Assembly (NCBI RefSeq): GCF_007833355.1
Contig: NZ_CP020914.1
Coordinates: 1,040,047 to 1,104,046, forward strand
DNA: 64,000 nt
Direction: 5' to 3'
DNA from: Denitratisoma sp. DHT3
Lineage (GTDB): Bacteria > Pseudomonadota > Gammaproteobacteria > Burkholderiales > Rhodocyclaceae
Positions 44,157 through 54,123 of the stretch are shown here, piece after piece; within the stretch, counting starts at the first letter, position 1; the number at the start of each line of letters is the position of its first letter. The translations under genes were made by a program, and so were the position numbers. The notes beneath the pieces are model-generated. The model saw nothing but the letters and a program-made list of their open reading frames with translations, was not told the DNA's origin and made no database searches.

Positions 44157-47100
44157 TCGAAAAACCTCTGCCGGCGCGTCAGGCAGGCGTCGACCCGGGC
44201 CACCAGGCCAGCGTCGGGACGCCAGGCGAACACGCCGCTGGCGCCGACGCCGGGTTCGATGCCGCGCAGGAACAGGTACAGGGCGCCGCCCATGTGCCGC
44301 GCATAGTCGTAGCCGGCGCGGCGCAGGCGCTGCAACCGGTGCAGCGCCACGGTGTAGAGCAGCGCCTGGAGATCGTAGTTCTCGGCCGCCATCGCCCGGG
44401 CCAGGGCCTCGGCGCCGTAGTCGGCGGCGCGCGCGCCCAGCCAGTTGGACTTGTAATCGAGCAGATACAGCCGCCCCCGGTGCTCGCACACCAGGTCGAT
44501 GTAGCCTTTGAGGAAGCCCGCCGCCTGGGCCGGCGCGAGTTCGGCCACCCGCTCCGCGAGGCGGCCGTCGGCGCCCTGGCCGGGGCCGATGGCCCGCGCC
44601 AGGCGGGCGATGTCGGGGGACGCCACCGGAAACAGGAATTCCATTTCGCGCAGGGTCCGCGCCGGGTCCAGGTCCGCCAGGCGCAGCCCGTGGCCGTCCA
44701 GGTCGGCGGCCAGCGTGTTGCGCACCAGGGACGCGGCGGCCGGCGTCCATTCGGCGCCGAAACCGAAGGCTTGCAGGGTGTCGGCCACGGCGTCGGCATC
44801 GAACGCATCGAAGCGGCCGCGTTCGAGCAGCGCATGCAGCGCCGAGCCGGCCTCGGCGCCGCGCGGGAACTCGCCGGCGCCGGCCGCCAGCGCATCGGAC
44901 GCGGTGGACACGGCGGACGCGGCGGACGCGGCCGGACTCGCCAGCGGCAGCAGATCGGCGAACAGATCGTCGACATGCGCCGGCGCGGACTCCGCCTCCT
45001 TCTCCTCATCGGCGAGCGACGGCGTCCGGACCGTGGCGTCGTGGTCCGGCAGTTCCGCATCCGCCGTCGCCAGCCAGCCGCTGAAGCTGTGGGTGCGCCA
45101 GGACGCGGCAACGCGGCCATGGAAAACCCTCGCCGCCAGCGTCGGCCCCGCCGATGCTCCCAATGCCTCCGTTGCCGGCGGCGCCAGGGGCGTCCCGTCG
45201 GCGTCGGGCAGCGGCACCACCGCGATCGCCGGGCAGTCCGCCGCCAATGCCTCCAGGTCGGCGCCGAGCGCGGCATCGTCCAGGCCGGTGAAATCCGCCG
45301 GCTCGGCGCCGTGGAACAGCCAGGCCGGGGCCGAATCCCCGGCATCCGTCATGGGGCCCCAGGCCAGCACGCAGCGATGCTTGGCCCGGGTCAGCGCCAC
45401 GTAGGCCAGGCGCAGCAATTCCTCGCGCCGTTCCTGCGCCGCCTGGCGCGCGTGGATGTCGCGCCGGGGCGAGCCGAAATCCAGCTTGGCCCGATGGCCG
45501 TCGGCCGGGTCATGGAACCGCAACGGCCCGTCATCCTCGCGCCGGCCGCCGGCATCCCAGAGGAAGGGGCAATAGACGATGGGATATTCCAGGCCCTTCG
45601 AGGCATGGACGGTGACGATCTTCACCACCTGCTCGTCGCTCTCCAGGCGCAGTTGTCTGGCCTCCCCGTCCAGGCCCGCGCCGGCGCCGTCCCGCTCGTC
45701 GGCGATGCGCTTGGCCAGCGCCGCCGCGTCCTGCCCGACACTGCCGCCATGATGATGGGACAGTTGCTGCAGCAGTTCGGACAGATGTTGCAGATTGGTC
45801 ATGCGCCGCTCGCCGTCGGGATGGGCCAGCAGCCGCGCCGCCACGCCCTCCTCCACCAGCAGCGCGCGCCACATGCGGATGAAGCCCTGGTCGCGGCACA
45901 GTCCGTGCCATTCCTGGAAGCGGTCCAGCCGGGCCTGCCAGCGCGCCGGGTCGCGGGCCAGCGCGTCGAGTTCGGCGCCGCGCAGCCCCAGCAGATCGGT
46001 GGCCAGCGCGGCCCGCACCAGGCCTTCCCGGCCCGGTTCCGCCACCGCCAGCAGCAGGCGCTCCACTTCCAGCGCCTCGCGGCTGTGGAACACGCTGTCC
46101 TGGCCGTAGCGCACGCTGGCGACGTTCAACGCGGCCAGCGCCTCGCGCATCTGCCGGCCCTGGTGGTGGCCGCGCACCAGCACCGCGATGTCGCCGCCGC
46201 ACAGCGGCCGCGCACCGCTCCCCTCCCCGAGCCGCGCCCGGCCCGCCGCGCCCAGCGCCAGCAGGCGGGCGATGTCGGCCGCCACGGCGCGCAGGATGCG
46301 TGCCGTGGCGTGGCCCTTGGGAATCGATTTCTGCCCCTCCTCCCGCGTCAGGCGCCAGATCAGGAACGGCGCGCAATGTCCGGGCTCCTCCCCGTCGATG
46401 ACCAGGGGCGGGGGCGGGCTGGGCGCGGCGGCCACCGCCTGGAAGGCGAGGCGGGAATCGATGAAGGGCGCGGCGCGGCGGGCGAAGACGGCATTCACCG
46501 CATCCACCAGGGGCGGCACCGAGCGCCGGTTGGTGCCCAGCACCCACGGCTCGCCGGCGGCGGCGCGGGCCTCCAGGTAGGCCTGGAGATCGGCGCCGCG
46601 GAAACTGTAGATCGCCTGCTTGGGGTCGCCGACGAAGAACAACGGGCGGCCGCCGGCACCGAACACCCGCTGGAAGATGGCGAACTGGATCGGGTCCGTG
46701 TCCTGGAATTCGTCGATCAGGGCGGCCTGGTAGCGTTCGGCCAGGGCGGCGGCGAGCGCGTCGCCGCCTTCCCCGGTCAGGCCCTGGTGCAGGCGCAGCA
46801 GCAGGTCGTCGAAGGAGAGCAGGCCCCTGCGCGCCTTGCGCTCGGCCAGGGCGGCGTCGGCCGCGGCCAGGGCGTCGTGCAGCCACTGCCCGAGACGCCG
46901 CTGCCGCGCCTCGTCCGCCGCGTCGAGCCGGTCGAGCAGGGTTTCCAGGGCCGCGAACAGCGGGTCTTGCGGCGGCCCGGTCTCCTGCATGGCCTTCTTG
47001 GTGGTGCCGGCCTCCAGCTTGGCCGGTGTGAACAGCGCGATCTCCTTCTTCGGCGCCCCGCCGCCCCCATTGCCGTCGCCACCCTGGGTGTCCGTCTGCT

Positions 47101-47932
47101 CCAGCCAGGCGCCGACGGCCTCCGCGGCCTTGTCGATCCGGGCCGGTTTGTAGCTGCTCTGGCTGAGCCCCGGCCATTGGCGCAGCATCGCCAGCACCGC
47201 CGGCGCGCGCGCGCGCCACTGGCCGCGCACGTCGTCGAGGATCGCGGCCAAGGCATCCTCCGCGGTGCGGTCCCAGGGCGGCGGCGCCAGGCGTTGCAGG
47301 TAGGGTTTGCCCAGGTGGGGACGCAGGGCCGCCAGCAGCGCCTCGGGACCGGCCAGGCGCTCGGCCAGCCAGCCGGCCCAGGCCGGGTCGGCGGCGTCCA
47401 GTTCGCGGCGCCACAGGTCCTGCGCGCCCTGCCGCAGCAGGGCGGTGTCGTCGGCCGACAGCTCGGCCTCGAACGGCTGGCCGCTCTCGAACGCCCGCTC
47501 CGCCAGCGCCCGCTGACAGAAGCCGTGGATGGTGTGGATCGCCGCCAGATCGAAGCTCTCGATCGCCAGGGTCAGCCGGGCAACCGCGAGGCGGGGATCG
47601 AGGGCCGCGAGCAGTGCCGCCAGTACCGGGTCGGGGGTCGGGTCGGGGGTCGGGGCGGGGGTCGGGTCGGCTGCCGCCGCCACCGGCTCATCCAGCCGGG
47701 CCTGGAAAACCTCCCGCGCTTCCGCCAGGCGGGCGCGGATGCGGCTGCGCAGTTCCGCCGTGGCGGCGTTGGTGTAGGTCACCACCAGGACCCGCTCCAC
47801 CGGCAGCCCGGCTTCCAGCACCAGGCGCAGATACAGCGCGGCGATGCTCCAGGTCTTGCCGGTGCCGGCGCTGGCCTCGATCGCCTGCACGCCCGCCAGG
47901 GGCACGGATTGCGCTTCCAGCGCGCGCATCAT
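44153..47932 (-). CDS. recB: Exodeoxyribonuclease V subunit beta (RecB)
   Basis: The large helicase-nuclease subunit, about 1259 aa. The N-terminal Walker A is IEASAGTGKTWSIAALYL, and the UvrD-like motifs are LIDEFQDTDPIQFAIFQRVF, VGDPKQAIYSFRGAD and VKIVTVHASKGLEYPIVYCP. The C-terminal nuclease domain contains LLDYKSNWLG. The start is uncertain: ATG 47932 fits family N-termini best, but ATG 47956 and TTG 47974 are in frame. The stop overlaps recD. A proline/threonine stretch (about residues 100-112) and a glycine-rich loop near 310 look like low-complexity expansions. Confidence 0.93.
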   Translation of the reverse strand: MMRALEAQSVPLAGVQAIEASAGTGKTWSIAALYLRLVLEAGLPVERVLVVTYTNAATAELRSRIRARLAEAREVFQARLDEPVAAAADPTPAPTPDPTPDPVLAALLAALDPRLAVARLTLAIESFDLAAIHTIHGFCQRALAERAFESGQPFEAELSADDTALLRQGAQDLWRRELDAADPAWAGWLAERLAGPEALLAALRPHLGKPYLQRLAPPPWDRTAEDALAAILDDVRGQWRARAPAVLAMLRQWPGLSQSSYKPARIDKAAEAVGAWLEQTDTQGGDGNGGGGAPKKEIALFTPAKLEAGTTKKAMQETGPPQDPLFAALETLLDRLDAADEARQRRLGQWLHDALAAADAALAERKARRGLLSFDDLLLRLHQGLTGEGGDALAAALAERYQAALIDEFQDTDPIQFAIFQRVFGAGGRPLFFVGDPKQAIYSFRGADLQAYLEARAAAGEPWVLGTNRRSVPPLVDAVNAVFARRAAPFIDSRLAFQAVAAAPSPPPPLVIDGEEPGHCAPFLIWRLTREEGQKSIPKGHATARILRAVAADIARLLALGAAGRARLGEGSGARPLCGGDIAVLVRGHHQGRQMREALAALNVASVRYGQDSVFHSREALEVERLLLAVAEPGREGLVRAALATDLLGLRGAELDALARDPARWQARLDRFQEWHGLCRDQGFIRMWRALLVEEGVAARLLAHPDGERRMTNLQHLSELLQQLSHHHGGSVGQDAAALAKRIADERDGAGAGLDGEARQLRLESDEQVVKIVTVHASKGLEYPIVYCPFLWDAGGRREDDGPLRFHDPADGHRAKLDFGSPRRDIHARQAAQERREELLRLAYVALTRAKHRCVLAWGPMTDAGDSAPAWLFHGAEPADFTGLDDAALGADLEALAADCPAIAVVPLPDADGTPLAPPATEALGASAGPTLAARVFHGRVAASWRTHSFSGWLATADAELPDHDATVRTPSLADEEKEAESAPAHVDDLFADLLPLASPAASAASAVSTASDALAAGAGEFPRGAEAGSALHALLERGRFDAFDADAVADTLQAFGFGAEWTPAAASLVRNTLAADLDGHGLRLADLDPARTLREMEFLFPVASPDIARLARAIGPGQGADGRLAERVAELAPAQAAGFLKGYIDLVCEHRGRLYLLDYKSNWLGARAADYGAEALARAMAAENYDLQALLYTVALHRLQRLRRAGYDYARHMGGALYLFLRGIEPGVGASGVFAWRPDAGLVARVDACLTRRQRFFE

Positions 47933-48073
47933 TGTATCCAAATCAGCAACAATCATCCTGATCTGAAAAATCAAGATGAATAGACATCAGTATACATCCG
48001 GCACTCATTTTTCCCGCTCCAGAGAACGCCTTTGATTGTATCCAATATGGAAACAATTCGATCATCATGATTT

Positions 48074-51000
48074 TTACGCCTCCTCCAAGGCGGCGAGCAA
48101 GGGGACGAACACCTGCCGCGCCAGCGCCTCGAATTCCTCGCCCAGCGGGTCGGTGCCGGCGAAGGCGAGGTCGAAATAGGGGTCGTCCTTCTCGGGCCGG
48201 GCGCCGGCGAAATCGCTGTCCCAGGTATTACGCCAGCCGCCCTTCTGTCGGACGCAGTCGAGCGCCGTGGCCGGGAAGAAGGGCAGCAGTTCACGCTGGC
48301 CGCGCCGCCACAGGGCCAGCAATGCCGTCAGGCAGGCGCCGGCGTCGGCCACCGGCCCCAGCCGATGGCTGGCGTCGAGGCACAGCAGCCGGCTGACCGG
48401 GCGGATGCCGGCGGGCGCCGCCAGGTTCAGCGCCAGGTGGCGCACCCAGAGGGCCAGCAGGTCCTTGGCCCGCGTCTTGCCGGGCCGCCAGTCGAGCAGG
48501 CCGGCCGGCCCCGGAATGGACAGTTGTCCGCCCAGGCGCAGTCCGGCCAGGGACAGGTCGAGGACAATCGCGACCGGTTCGAACCGGGCCGGCTCGCCGG
48601 AGGGGATGCCGGCGGCGGCCGGCTCTGTGGCCGATTCTGCGGCCAGTTCCCGGGCCAGGCTTTCGACGAACGGCGCCAGCGCCTGCCAGCGGCGGCGGAA
48701 CGCGGCCTGGCCGACGGCGCCGTGCGGCAGTTCGCCCCGCGCATGCGCCCGGGCCATCACGGTTTCCGCGGACTCGCCGGCGCAGCGGCCCTCGACGATG
48801 CGGGCATCGAGGCCGTAGCGGGCCAGAGGGTCGAGCACGAAGGGTTCCGCGTTCTCGATCAGCCCTTCGCTCTGTTCCAGATGGATGCCCAGGCGCTGGC
48901 GCAGCAGATGGCGGGCCGGGTTTTGCAGGAAGCGGATCAGCGCCTCCAGGTCGAGCGCATCCTTATCCGCGTCATCATTCGCGCCGTCATCCACGACCGG
49001 CAGCGGCTCGGCCAGGAAGGGCCGCGCCTGCCGGGCGCCCCCGCCGCCCCGCCCGGCCGCGGCGCGGCTGGCGGCGGCATAGTCGGCCTGATAGCTGGCC
49101 GGGCCGCTGCCGTCGAAGTAGCGCCGGCTGAAGGGCTGCAAGGGGTGCTCCACGATGACGGACGCCGCGACGGCATGGCCGTCCGGAGCGCCGCCAGCGG
49201 CGGACTCGCGGCGGTAGCCGCGCGCCAGCACGTCGAGCAGTTCGCTGACCAGCGGCGAGGGCGGCAGTTCGCTGTTGTCGCGGCTGCTGCGGCCGACGTA
49301 GCTGATGTGGAGCCGGTCGCGGGCCGAGAGCAGCGCTTCGAGGAAGGCGTGGCGGTCCTCCTCGCGCGGCGCGCGGTCGCCGGGCCGCGGATGGCGGGCG
49401 ACGAGGTCGAAGCCGGGCCGCGCCGGATTGCGCGGAAAGGCGCCGTCGTTCATGCCCAGCAGGCACAGCACCCGCACCGGCACGGCGCGATAGGGACGCA
49501 GGGCGGCGAAGGTGACGCCGCCGCCGAGGAAGGTCCAGCCGGGCGCCGCCTCGGCCTGGGCGGCCTCCAGGGCCTGGCGCAGGCAGGCCAGCGGCACGGC
49601 GTCGACGCAGCCGGCCTGGGCCGCGTCGGCCGCCACCCGCTGCAACGCGGCGCGCAGGGCCTGGGCGGCGCGCTGGTCGGCGACGTCCTCGCCGCTGTCG
49701 AACAGGCGTTCCAGCAGCCCCGCGAGCACTTCGGCCCAGGCCGCCACGGGACGCGCCTGGTTCAGCGCCGCGTGGGCCGCGAACAGGCTTTCGGCGAAAT
49801 CGATCAGACGGCCCAGGTCGCCCGCCGCGCCGCCCTCGATCTCCGCCGCCGGCAGGCGGCCGAGAAACAGCCCGGACTCCGCCTCCCCCGGCATCGCCAT
49901 GCCGAGCAGCAGGCGCTCCAGTCCGGCCCGCCAGCCATGCTCCTCGCGCGCCGGCAGCATGCCGCCCTCGGCCGCCCCCTGGGCCGCGCGCCAGGCGCCA
50001 TCCACGCCCCAGCGGATCGCGGCGGCCCGCACCCAGTCGCGCGCCCGCTCCAGGCGCCGCGAGTCGAAGCCGAGGCGCCGGGCCACCGGCGGCTGTTCCA
50101 GGAAGGCCAGCACCTCCTCGGCCTCCAGGCGGCCGGACGCCAGATCGAGCAAGGCGGCGAACGCCCGCGGCAAAGCGGCCCGCGCGGCCGGCGGCCGGTC
50201 GGCGACGGTGAAGGGAATGGCGGGCAGCGCCGCGCCCGCGACCGGGGCGAACACCGCCTCCACCAGCGGCGCATAGGCGTCGATGTCCGGCGTGAGCACC
50301 AGCACGTCGCCGGGACGCAAGCCGGGATCGGCCTCGAACAGCGCCAGCAGCCGGTCGTGCAGCACTTCCACTTCCCGCATCGGGCCGTGGCAGACATGGA
50401 TTTGCAGCGTATCGCCATCGTCGTTCGCCGCCAGCGCCACGGGCGGCGCCGCGGCGGTGCTCCCGCCCCGTTCCACCAGGTCCAGCAGGTCGGCCTGGAG
50501 CCGCGCCAGCAGGTCCTCCCGCCCAGGCTCGACGAAGACGTCGATCTCGGCGTCGGCCCCGGCGGCGGCCATGTCGAAGAACTGCCGCGAGAGGGTGCCC
50601 AGGGAACCGAGCAGCGGATTGCCGACGGCCAGCGAATCCGCCATCCCCGCATCGGCGGGATCGGCGAAACCACCGACGGAGCCGATGGATTGGGCCGCAT
50701 GGCGCGCCGCGACGCGGCGCGCCACCACGTCGCCCCAATGCAGCCGGCAGGGGTTGAGCAGATACAGGCTCACGTCCAGGTAACGCCCGAGTTCGCGGAA
50801 GACCTCGAAGTACGGCGGCGGCAGATTGCCCAGGCCGAACAGGCCGATGCGGCGCGGCAGGCGCTCGGCGAGACGCGGCTCCCGCGCCAGGACGGCGAGA
50901 AAGGCGTCGCGCGGATGCGCCGCCGGCAGGCCGGCGATGCCGGCCCGCAGCTCCCGCCACAGCGCGGCCTGCCAGGCTTCGTGCGGCCCCAGGCCGAGCA

Positions 51001-51598
51001 GGCGGCCCTCGCTCCAGGCGGCGAGCCAGTCCGGACGGTAGGCCAGGTAGTCCTCGAACACCGCGCCCAGGCGCAGCGCCAGGCTGTCGCGCCGATTCAG
51101 CGTGAAATCGCCCATTGAAACGGCAGGACAAACATCCGAGCGCAGCGAGCTAATGCGATCGCCTCCCCCGGAGAGGGGGAGGTCGGGAGGGGGCGGGCCT
51201 TCCTGCCTTCCGCGTGTTTCATGCGTCGAGGTGGAGCATTGGCTTCCATGAGCGGTTAGGTAATGGCGCAGCGGCGCGAACAGCGCCTCCTCGCGCGGCT
51301 GGCCGAGCAGGCGCAGCAGGCGCCAATGCAGGGGGCCGGCGGCGAACGGCGAACTGCGCGGCACGTCGTCCAGCACGGCGGCGAACAATTCCCACAGGTA
51401 GCCGGCGGGAAAGGGAAAGCGCAACTGGGCGGCGATGCCCAGTTCCTCGGCCAGGAACAGTTGCAGCCAACGCGCCATCGGCCCGCTCTGCACCACCACG
51501 GCCTCGGCTTCGAACAAGCCGGCCGGCGCGGCCTTGAGCCGCTCCGCCAGAAGCCGGGCCAGGAGCTCCTGGCGGTTGCCGTGGAACAGGGTGAACAT
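48074..51598 (-). CDS. recC: Exodeoxyribonuclease V subunit gamma (RecC)
   Basis: The 1174-aa Chi-recognition subunit of RecBCD. The N-terminus is FTLFHGNRQELLARLLAERL with VVQSGPMARWLQLFLAEELG, followed by FGLGNLPPPYFEVFRELGRY and CLLGMNDGAFPRNPARPGFD. The start is ATG 51598; the frame is open upstream only through a repeat. Between LRHYL (residue 112) and RRDSLALRLGAVFEDYLAYR, which are adjacent in other RecC proteins, lies an insert of about 50 residues (GPPPPDLPLSGGGD and neighbours). It is encoded by a 151-bp repeat also present just upstream of the gene. The insert's effect on activity is unknown. Confidence 0.93.
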   Translation of the reverse strand: MFTLFHGNRQELLARLLAERLKAAPAGLFEAEAVVVQSGPMARWLQLFLAEELGIAAQLRFPFPAGYLWELFAAVLDDVPRSSPFAAGPLHWRLLRLLGQPREEALFAPLRHYLTAHGSQCSTSTHETRGRQEGPPPPDLPLSGGGDRISSLRSDVCPAVSMGDFTLNRRDSLALRLGAVFEDYLAYRPDWLAAWSEGRLLGLGPHEAWQAALWRELRAGIAGLPAAHPRDAFLAVLAREPRLAERLPRRIGLFGLGNLPPPYFEVFRELGRYLDVSLYLLNPCRLHWGDVVARRVAARHAAQSIGSVGGFADPADAGMADSLAVGNPLLGSLGTLSRQFFDMAAAGADAEIDVFVEPGREDLLARLQADLLDLVERGGSTAAAPPVALAANDDGDTLQIHVCHGPMREVEVLHDRLLALFEADPGLRPGDVLVLTPDIDAYAPLVEAVFAPVAGAALPAIPFTVADRPPAARAALPRAFAALLDLASGRLEAEEVLAFLEQPPVARRLGFDSRRLERARDWVRAAAIRWGVDGAWRAAQGAAEGGMLPAREEHGWRAGLERLLLGMAMPGEAESGLFLGRLPAAEIEGGAAGDLGRLIDFAESLFAAHAALNQARPVAAWAEVLAGLLERLFDSGEDVADQRAAQALRAALQRVAADAAQAGCVDAVPLACLRQALEAAQAEAAPGWTFLGGGVTFAALRPYRAVPVRVLCLLGMNDGAFPRNPARPGFDLVARHPRPGDRAPREEDRHAFLEALLSARDRLHISYVGRSSRDNSELPPSPLVSELLDVLARGYRRESAAGGAPDGHAVAASVIVEHPLQPFSRRYFDGSGPASYQADYAAASRAAAGRGGGGARQARPFLAEPLPVVDDGANDDADKDALDLEALIRFLQNPARHLLRQRLGIHLEQSEGLIENAEPFVLDPLARYGLDARIVEGRCAGESAETVMARAHARGELPHGAVGQAAFRRRWQALAPFVESLARELAAESATEPAAAGIPSGEPARFEPVAIVLDLSLAGLRLGGQLSIPGPAGLLDWRPGKTRAKDLLALWVRHLALNLAAPAGIRPVSRLLCLDASHRLGPVADAGACLTALLALWRRGQRELLPFFPATALDCVRQKGGWRNTWDSDFAGARPEKDDPYFDLAFAGTDPLGEEFEALARQVFVPLLAALEEA
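51106..51256 (-). repeat. 151-bp repeat, copy A (inside recC)
   Basis: A direct repeat of 51616-51766 at an offset of exactly 510 bp. Read on the minus strand it runs from ACCGCTCATG through CCCGCCCCCTCCC, CCTCCCCCTCTCCGGGGG and TTTG(T/C)CC(T/C)GCCGTTTCA to GGGCGATT. It is translated in frame within recC. Confidence 0.85.
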
Positions 51599-51615
51599 GA
51601 GGCCGATTATCGCGG

Positions 51616-51766
51616 AATCGCCCGCTGAAACGGCGGGGCAAACGTCCGGACACGGCGCGCCGGTGCAATCGCCGCCCCCGGAGAGGGGGAGGATGGGAGG
51701 GGGCGGGACTTCCCGCCCTCCGCGCATTTCATGTTCCGGGGATGGAAATTCGTTTGCATGAGCGGT
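51616..51766 (-). repeat. 151-bp repeat, copy B (upstream of recC)
   Basis: The same sequence family as copy A, ending 18 bp before the recC start. It probably supplies the recC leader. Its C/G-rich palindrome CTCCCCCTCTCCGGGGG can fold into a hairpin. Confidence 0.85.
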
Positions 51767-51849
51767 CAGAGCACAAGCACCAGCACGGTACAGATGGCGG
51801 TCACGCCGTAGAAAACGGCGATATCCACATCGAAGGAACGAGCATTCAT
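51766..51849 (-). CDS. 27-aa single-pass membrane peptide
   Basis: ATG 51849 has AGGAGA 5 nt upstream (TTTCAGGAGACCGTC). It encodes a short polar start (NARSFDVDIA) followed by a hydrophobic helix of about 17 residues (FYGVTAICTVLVLVL) to the end. Such small membrane proteins are often missed. It lies between rmuC and recC on the same strand. I do not recognise it; the ribosome site and clean helix support it, but it could be chance. Confidence 0.5.
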   Translation of the reverse strand: MNARSFDVDIAVFYGVTAICTVLVLVL

Positions 51850-51927
51850 GACGGTCTCCTGAAAGGGAGGCGCCATGATGCCGGCGCTACTGGCTCAGCA
51901 CGCGAGCCTGTGCGCGACGGCCGACGC

Positions 51928-53346
51928 TCAGGACTCGGGCGACTGGAGGCTGCGCGGCACGGAATCCAGTTGCCGGGTCTCGCGGATTTCCCGGTCGTCG
52001 GCCACCGCCTTCAGATCACGGAAACGGCGGGCGCTGATCAGCACGCGCGACTCCAGCGAGGAGGCGGCCTTGTTGTAGGCGCCCACCGCATTGCCCAGAT
52101 GGCGCCCGACGTCGCCCCAGTGGTCGGCCAGCACGGCGATGCGGTCGTAGAGTTCCTTGCCCAGGGCGCTGATCTGCTGGGCGTTGTCGGCCAGTGCCTC
52201 CTGCTTCCAGCCGTAGGCCACGGCGCGCAGCAGGGCGATCAGGGTGGTGGGCGTGGCGAGGATCACCTTCTGCTCGACGCCGTACTCGATCAGCGACGGA
52301 TCGGCCTCCAGGGCGGCGGAATAGAAGGTCTCGCCGGGCAGGAACAGCACGACGAAATCCGGCGAGGGCTGGAACTGCTCCCAGTAGGACTTGCGCCCCA
52401 GCTTGGTCAGGTGGTCGCGCACGTGCCGCGCGTGGTCGGCGATCTTGTGCCGGCGCTGGTTTTCGTCGCCGGCTTCGAGCGCCTCCAGATAGCCCGCCAG
52501 CGGCGCCTTGGCATCGACCACGATGTTCTTGCCGCCGGGCAGGCGCACCACCATGTCGGGACGCAGCCGGCCCTCCTCGGTGTCGGTGCTGGCCTGTTCG
52601 TAAAAATCGCAGTGATCCAGCATGCCAGCCATTTCCACCACGCGCTTCAATTGCAGTTCGCCCCAGCGGCCGCGCGTGTGCGGCGCGCGCAGGGCCTTCA
52701 CCAGATTGGCGGTCTGCTGGCGCAGTTCCCCCTGGCTGTCGAGCAGCGACTTCACCTGCACGGTCAGCGCCTCGTAGGCGCCGACCCGGGCCTTTTCCAC
52801 GTCCTGCACGCGCAGCTCGAACTTCTCCAGGCTCTGGCGCACCGGCGCGATCAGTTCGCCGATGGCCTGCTGGCGCTTTTCCAGGTCGCCCTTGGCGCCC
52901 TCCTGGAAGCTTTGCAGGCTGGCCTTGGCCAGTTCCAGGAAGGACTGGTTGTTGCGTTGCAGAGCCTCCGCCGAGAGGGCCTGGAAAGCCTGGGACAGCG
53001 ATTGGCGGGCCTCTTCGAGCAGCGCGAGCTTCTCGGCGGCCACCGCCCTTTCCTTTTCCAGGTCCGCGTGCAGCGCCGCAGCCCGCTCGCGCAGGGCGGC
53101 GGCCTCCCGCGCGTGCTTGTCGGCCTCGCCGCGCAGTTCGCCCACCTGCCGCTCGAAACCGCCGCGGGCTTCGCGCAGCTCCTGTTCGCGGGCCGCGACC
53201 CGCTCCGCCAGGGCCGCCCGCTCCGGCTCAAGCTCCAGGCGCCCGCGCTCCCGGGCCTCGGCGATGCGGCCGCGCAGCAGGAGGAACACCGAAACGGCCC
53301 CGGCCAACAGGCCCAGAACGAACGAGACGACAGCGGCAATGCTCAT
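51928..53346 (-). CDS. rmuC: DNA recombination protein RmuC
   Basis: The 472-aa protein has an N-terminal membrane helix ([21 protein letters not shown]) and a long coiled coil to about residue 200. The RmuC nuclease-like domain follows, with [40 protein letters not shown] and [20 protein letters not shown]. RmuC limits inversions and other rearrangements at repeats. The start is ATG 53346, at the membrane helix. It is upstream of recC on the same strand. Confidence 0.93.
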   Translation of the reverse strand: MSIAAVVSFVLGLLAGAVSVFLLLRGRIAEARERGRLELEPERAALAERVAAREQELREARGGFERQVGELRGEADKHAREAAALRERAAALHADLEKERAVAAEKLALLEEARQSLSQAFQALSAEALQRNNQSFLELAKASLQSFQEGAKGDLEKRQQAIGELIAPVRQSLEKFELRVQDVEKARVGAYEALTVQVKSLLDSQGELRQQTANLVKALRAPHTRGRWGELQLKRVVEMAGMLDHCDFYEQASTDTEEGRLRPDMVVRLPGGKNIVVDAKAPLAGYLEALEAGDENQRRHKIADHARHVRDHLTKLGRKSYWEQFQPSPDFVVLFLPGETFYSAALEADPSLIEYGVEQKVILATPTTLIALLRAVAYGWKQEALADNAQQISALGKELYDRIAVLADHWGDVGRHLGNAVGAYNKAASSLESRVLISARRFRDLKAVADDREIRETRQLDSVPRSLQSPES

Positions 53347-53570
53347 GGAAACGGCGCCAGACTGGATAAAGGCGGCATTCTGCACGACTCCGGCGACTCG
53401 TGCCCGAATCCGGCGGATCGGCATCGGCATGATGAAGCCGCAGGCACGGACATGCGCACGTCACCACAGGACTTGCCACCCACGGGACTTGCCGGAAGGT
53501 TGCATCGACGCCTGGGATCGTGATCTACTCTTTAATGTTTTCAGATTAAAACCATTACAGGAGGACTCAT

Positions 53571-53984
53571 ATGCAAACCGCAAAAACCCCCGCCCAGCTC
53601 GCCAGCTTCGTCTCGCCGCAGATGGTGAAGGAAAAAAGGCGCGACGATTGGCTGGCCCTGTTCGCCGAGGACGGCGTGGTCCAGGACCCGGTCGGTCCCT
53701 CGCCGTTCGATCCGTCCGGACAGGGCCATCGGGGCAAGGCGGCGATCGCCGGCTTCTACGACAACATTATTTCCAAAGGCGGCGATTTCGATTTCACCAT
53801 CCACGCCTCCTATCCCTGCGGCGACGAGTGCGCCAACGTCTGGGTGGGCCGCACGACGGGGCCCGACGGCACGGTCAACGAGACGCCCATGGTCACCATC
53901 TACAAGGTGGACAGCGCGGGCAAGATCCTGTCGCTGCGGGCATTCTGGGACTTCAGCAGACTGCTCGAGCGCATGGGCAATTGA
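53571..53984 (+). CDS. SnoaL/NTF2-like protein (ketosteroid isomerase-related)
   Basis: The 137-aa alpha+beta cone protein has WLALFAEDGVVQDPVGPSPFD near the N-terminus and FDFTIHASYPCGDECANVWVG, ending FWDFSRLLERMGN. The acidic residues in the cavity fit the ketosteroid isomerase-related group, but the substrate is unknown. ACAGGAGGACTCAT precedes the ATG. It may be unrelated to the sigma unit that follows. Confidence 0.85.
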   Translation: MQTAKTPAQLASFVSPQMVKEKRRDDWLALFAEDGVVQDPVGPSPFDPSGQGHRGKAAIAGFYDNIISKGGDFDFTIHASYPCGDECANVWVGRTTGPDGTVNETPMVTIYKVDSAGKILSLRAFWDFSRLLERMGN

Positions 53985-54090
53985 ACCGCCGGCGGGACGG
54001 CGCCTCCACTGCCCTGCCCCAGAGCAGATAGTCGCCAGCCCGGCTCCTTGCGACAGGAAACCGCCTGCGGCAAAGACGGCAGCTTCGATT

Positions 54091-54114
54091 CCCAAAATCG
54101 ATCTGCCGCTCGTT
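54091..54114 (+). promoter_or_regulatory. Candidate ECF sigma promoter before the sigma gene
   Basis: CCCAAA at 54091 and CGTT at 54111 form the same pair, with the same 20-nt start-to-start distance, as at 55797/55817 before the receptor gene. The sequence between and around them is also shared (ATTCCCAAA, TCTGCCG, TCGTT). This suggests both are read by the ECF sigma factor, with autoregulation. The transcription start would be close to ATG 54124, so the sigma leader is very short or a later start codon is used. Confidence 0.55.
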
Positions 54115-54123
54115 TACCCGGTC

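Noticed and set aside
42363..51118. Very long plus-strand frames opposite recD, recB and recC
   Set aside because: High GC leaves few stops on the antisense strand. The minus strand has all helicase motifs in order.
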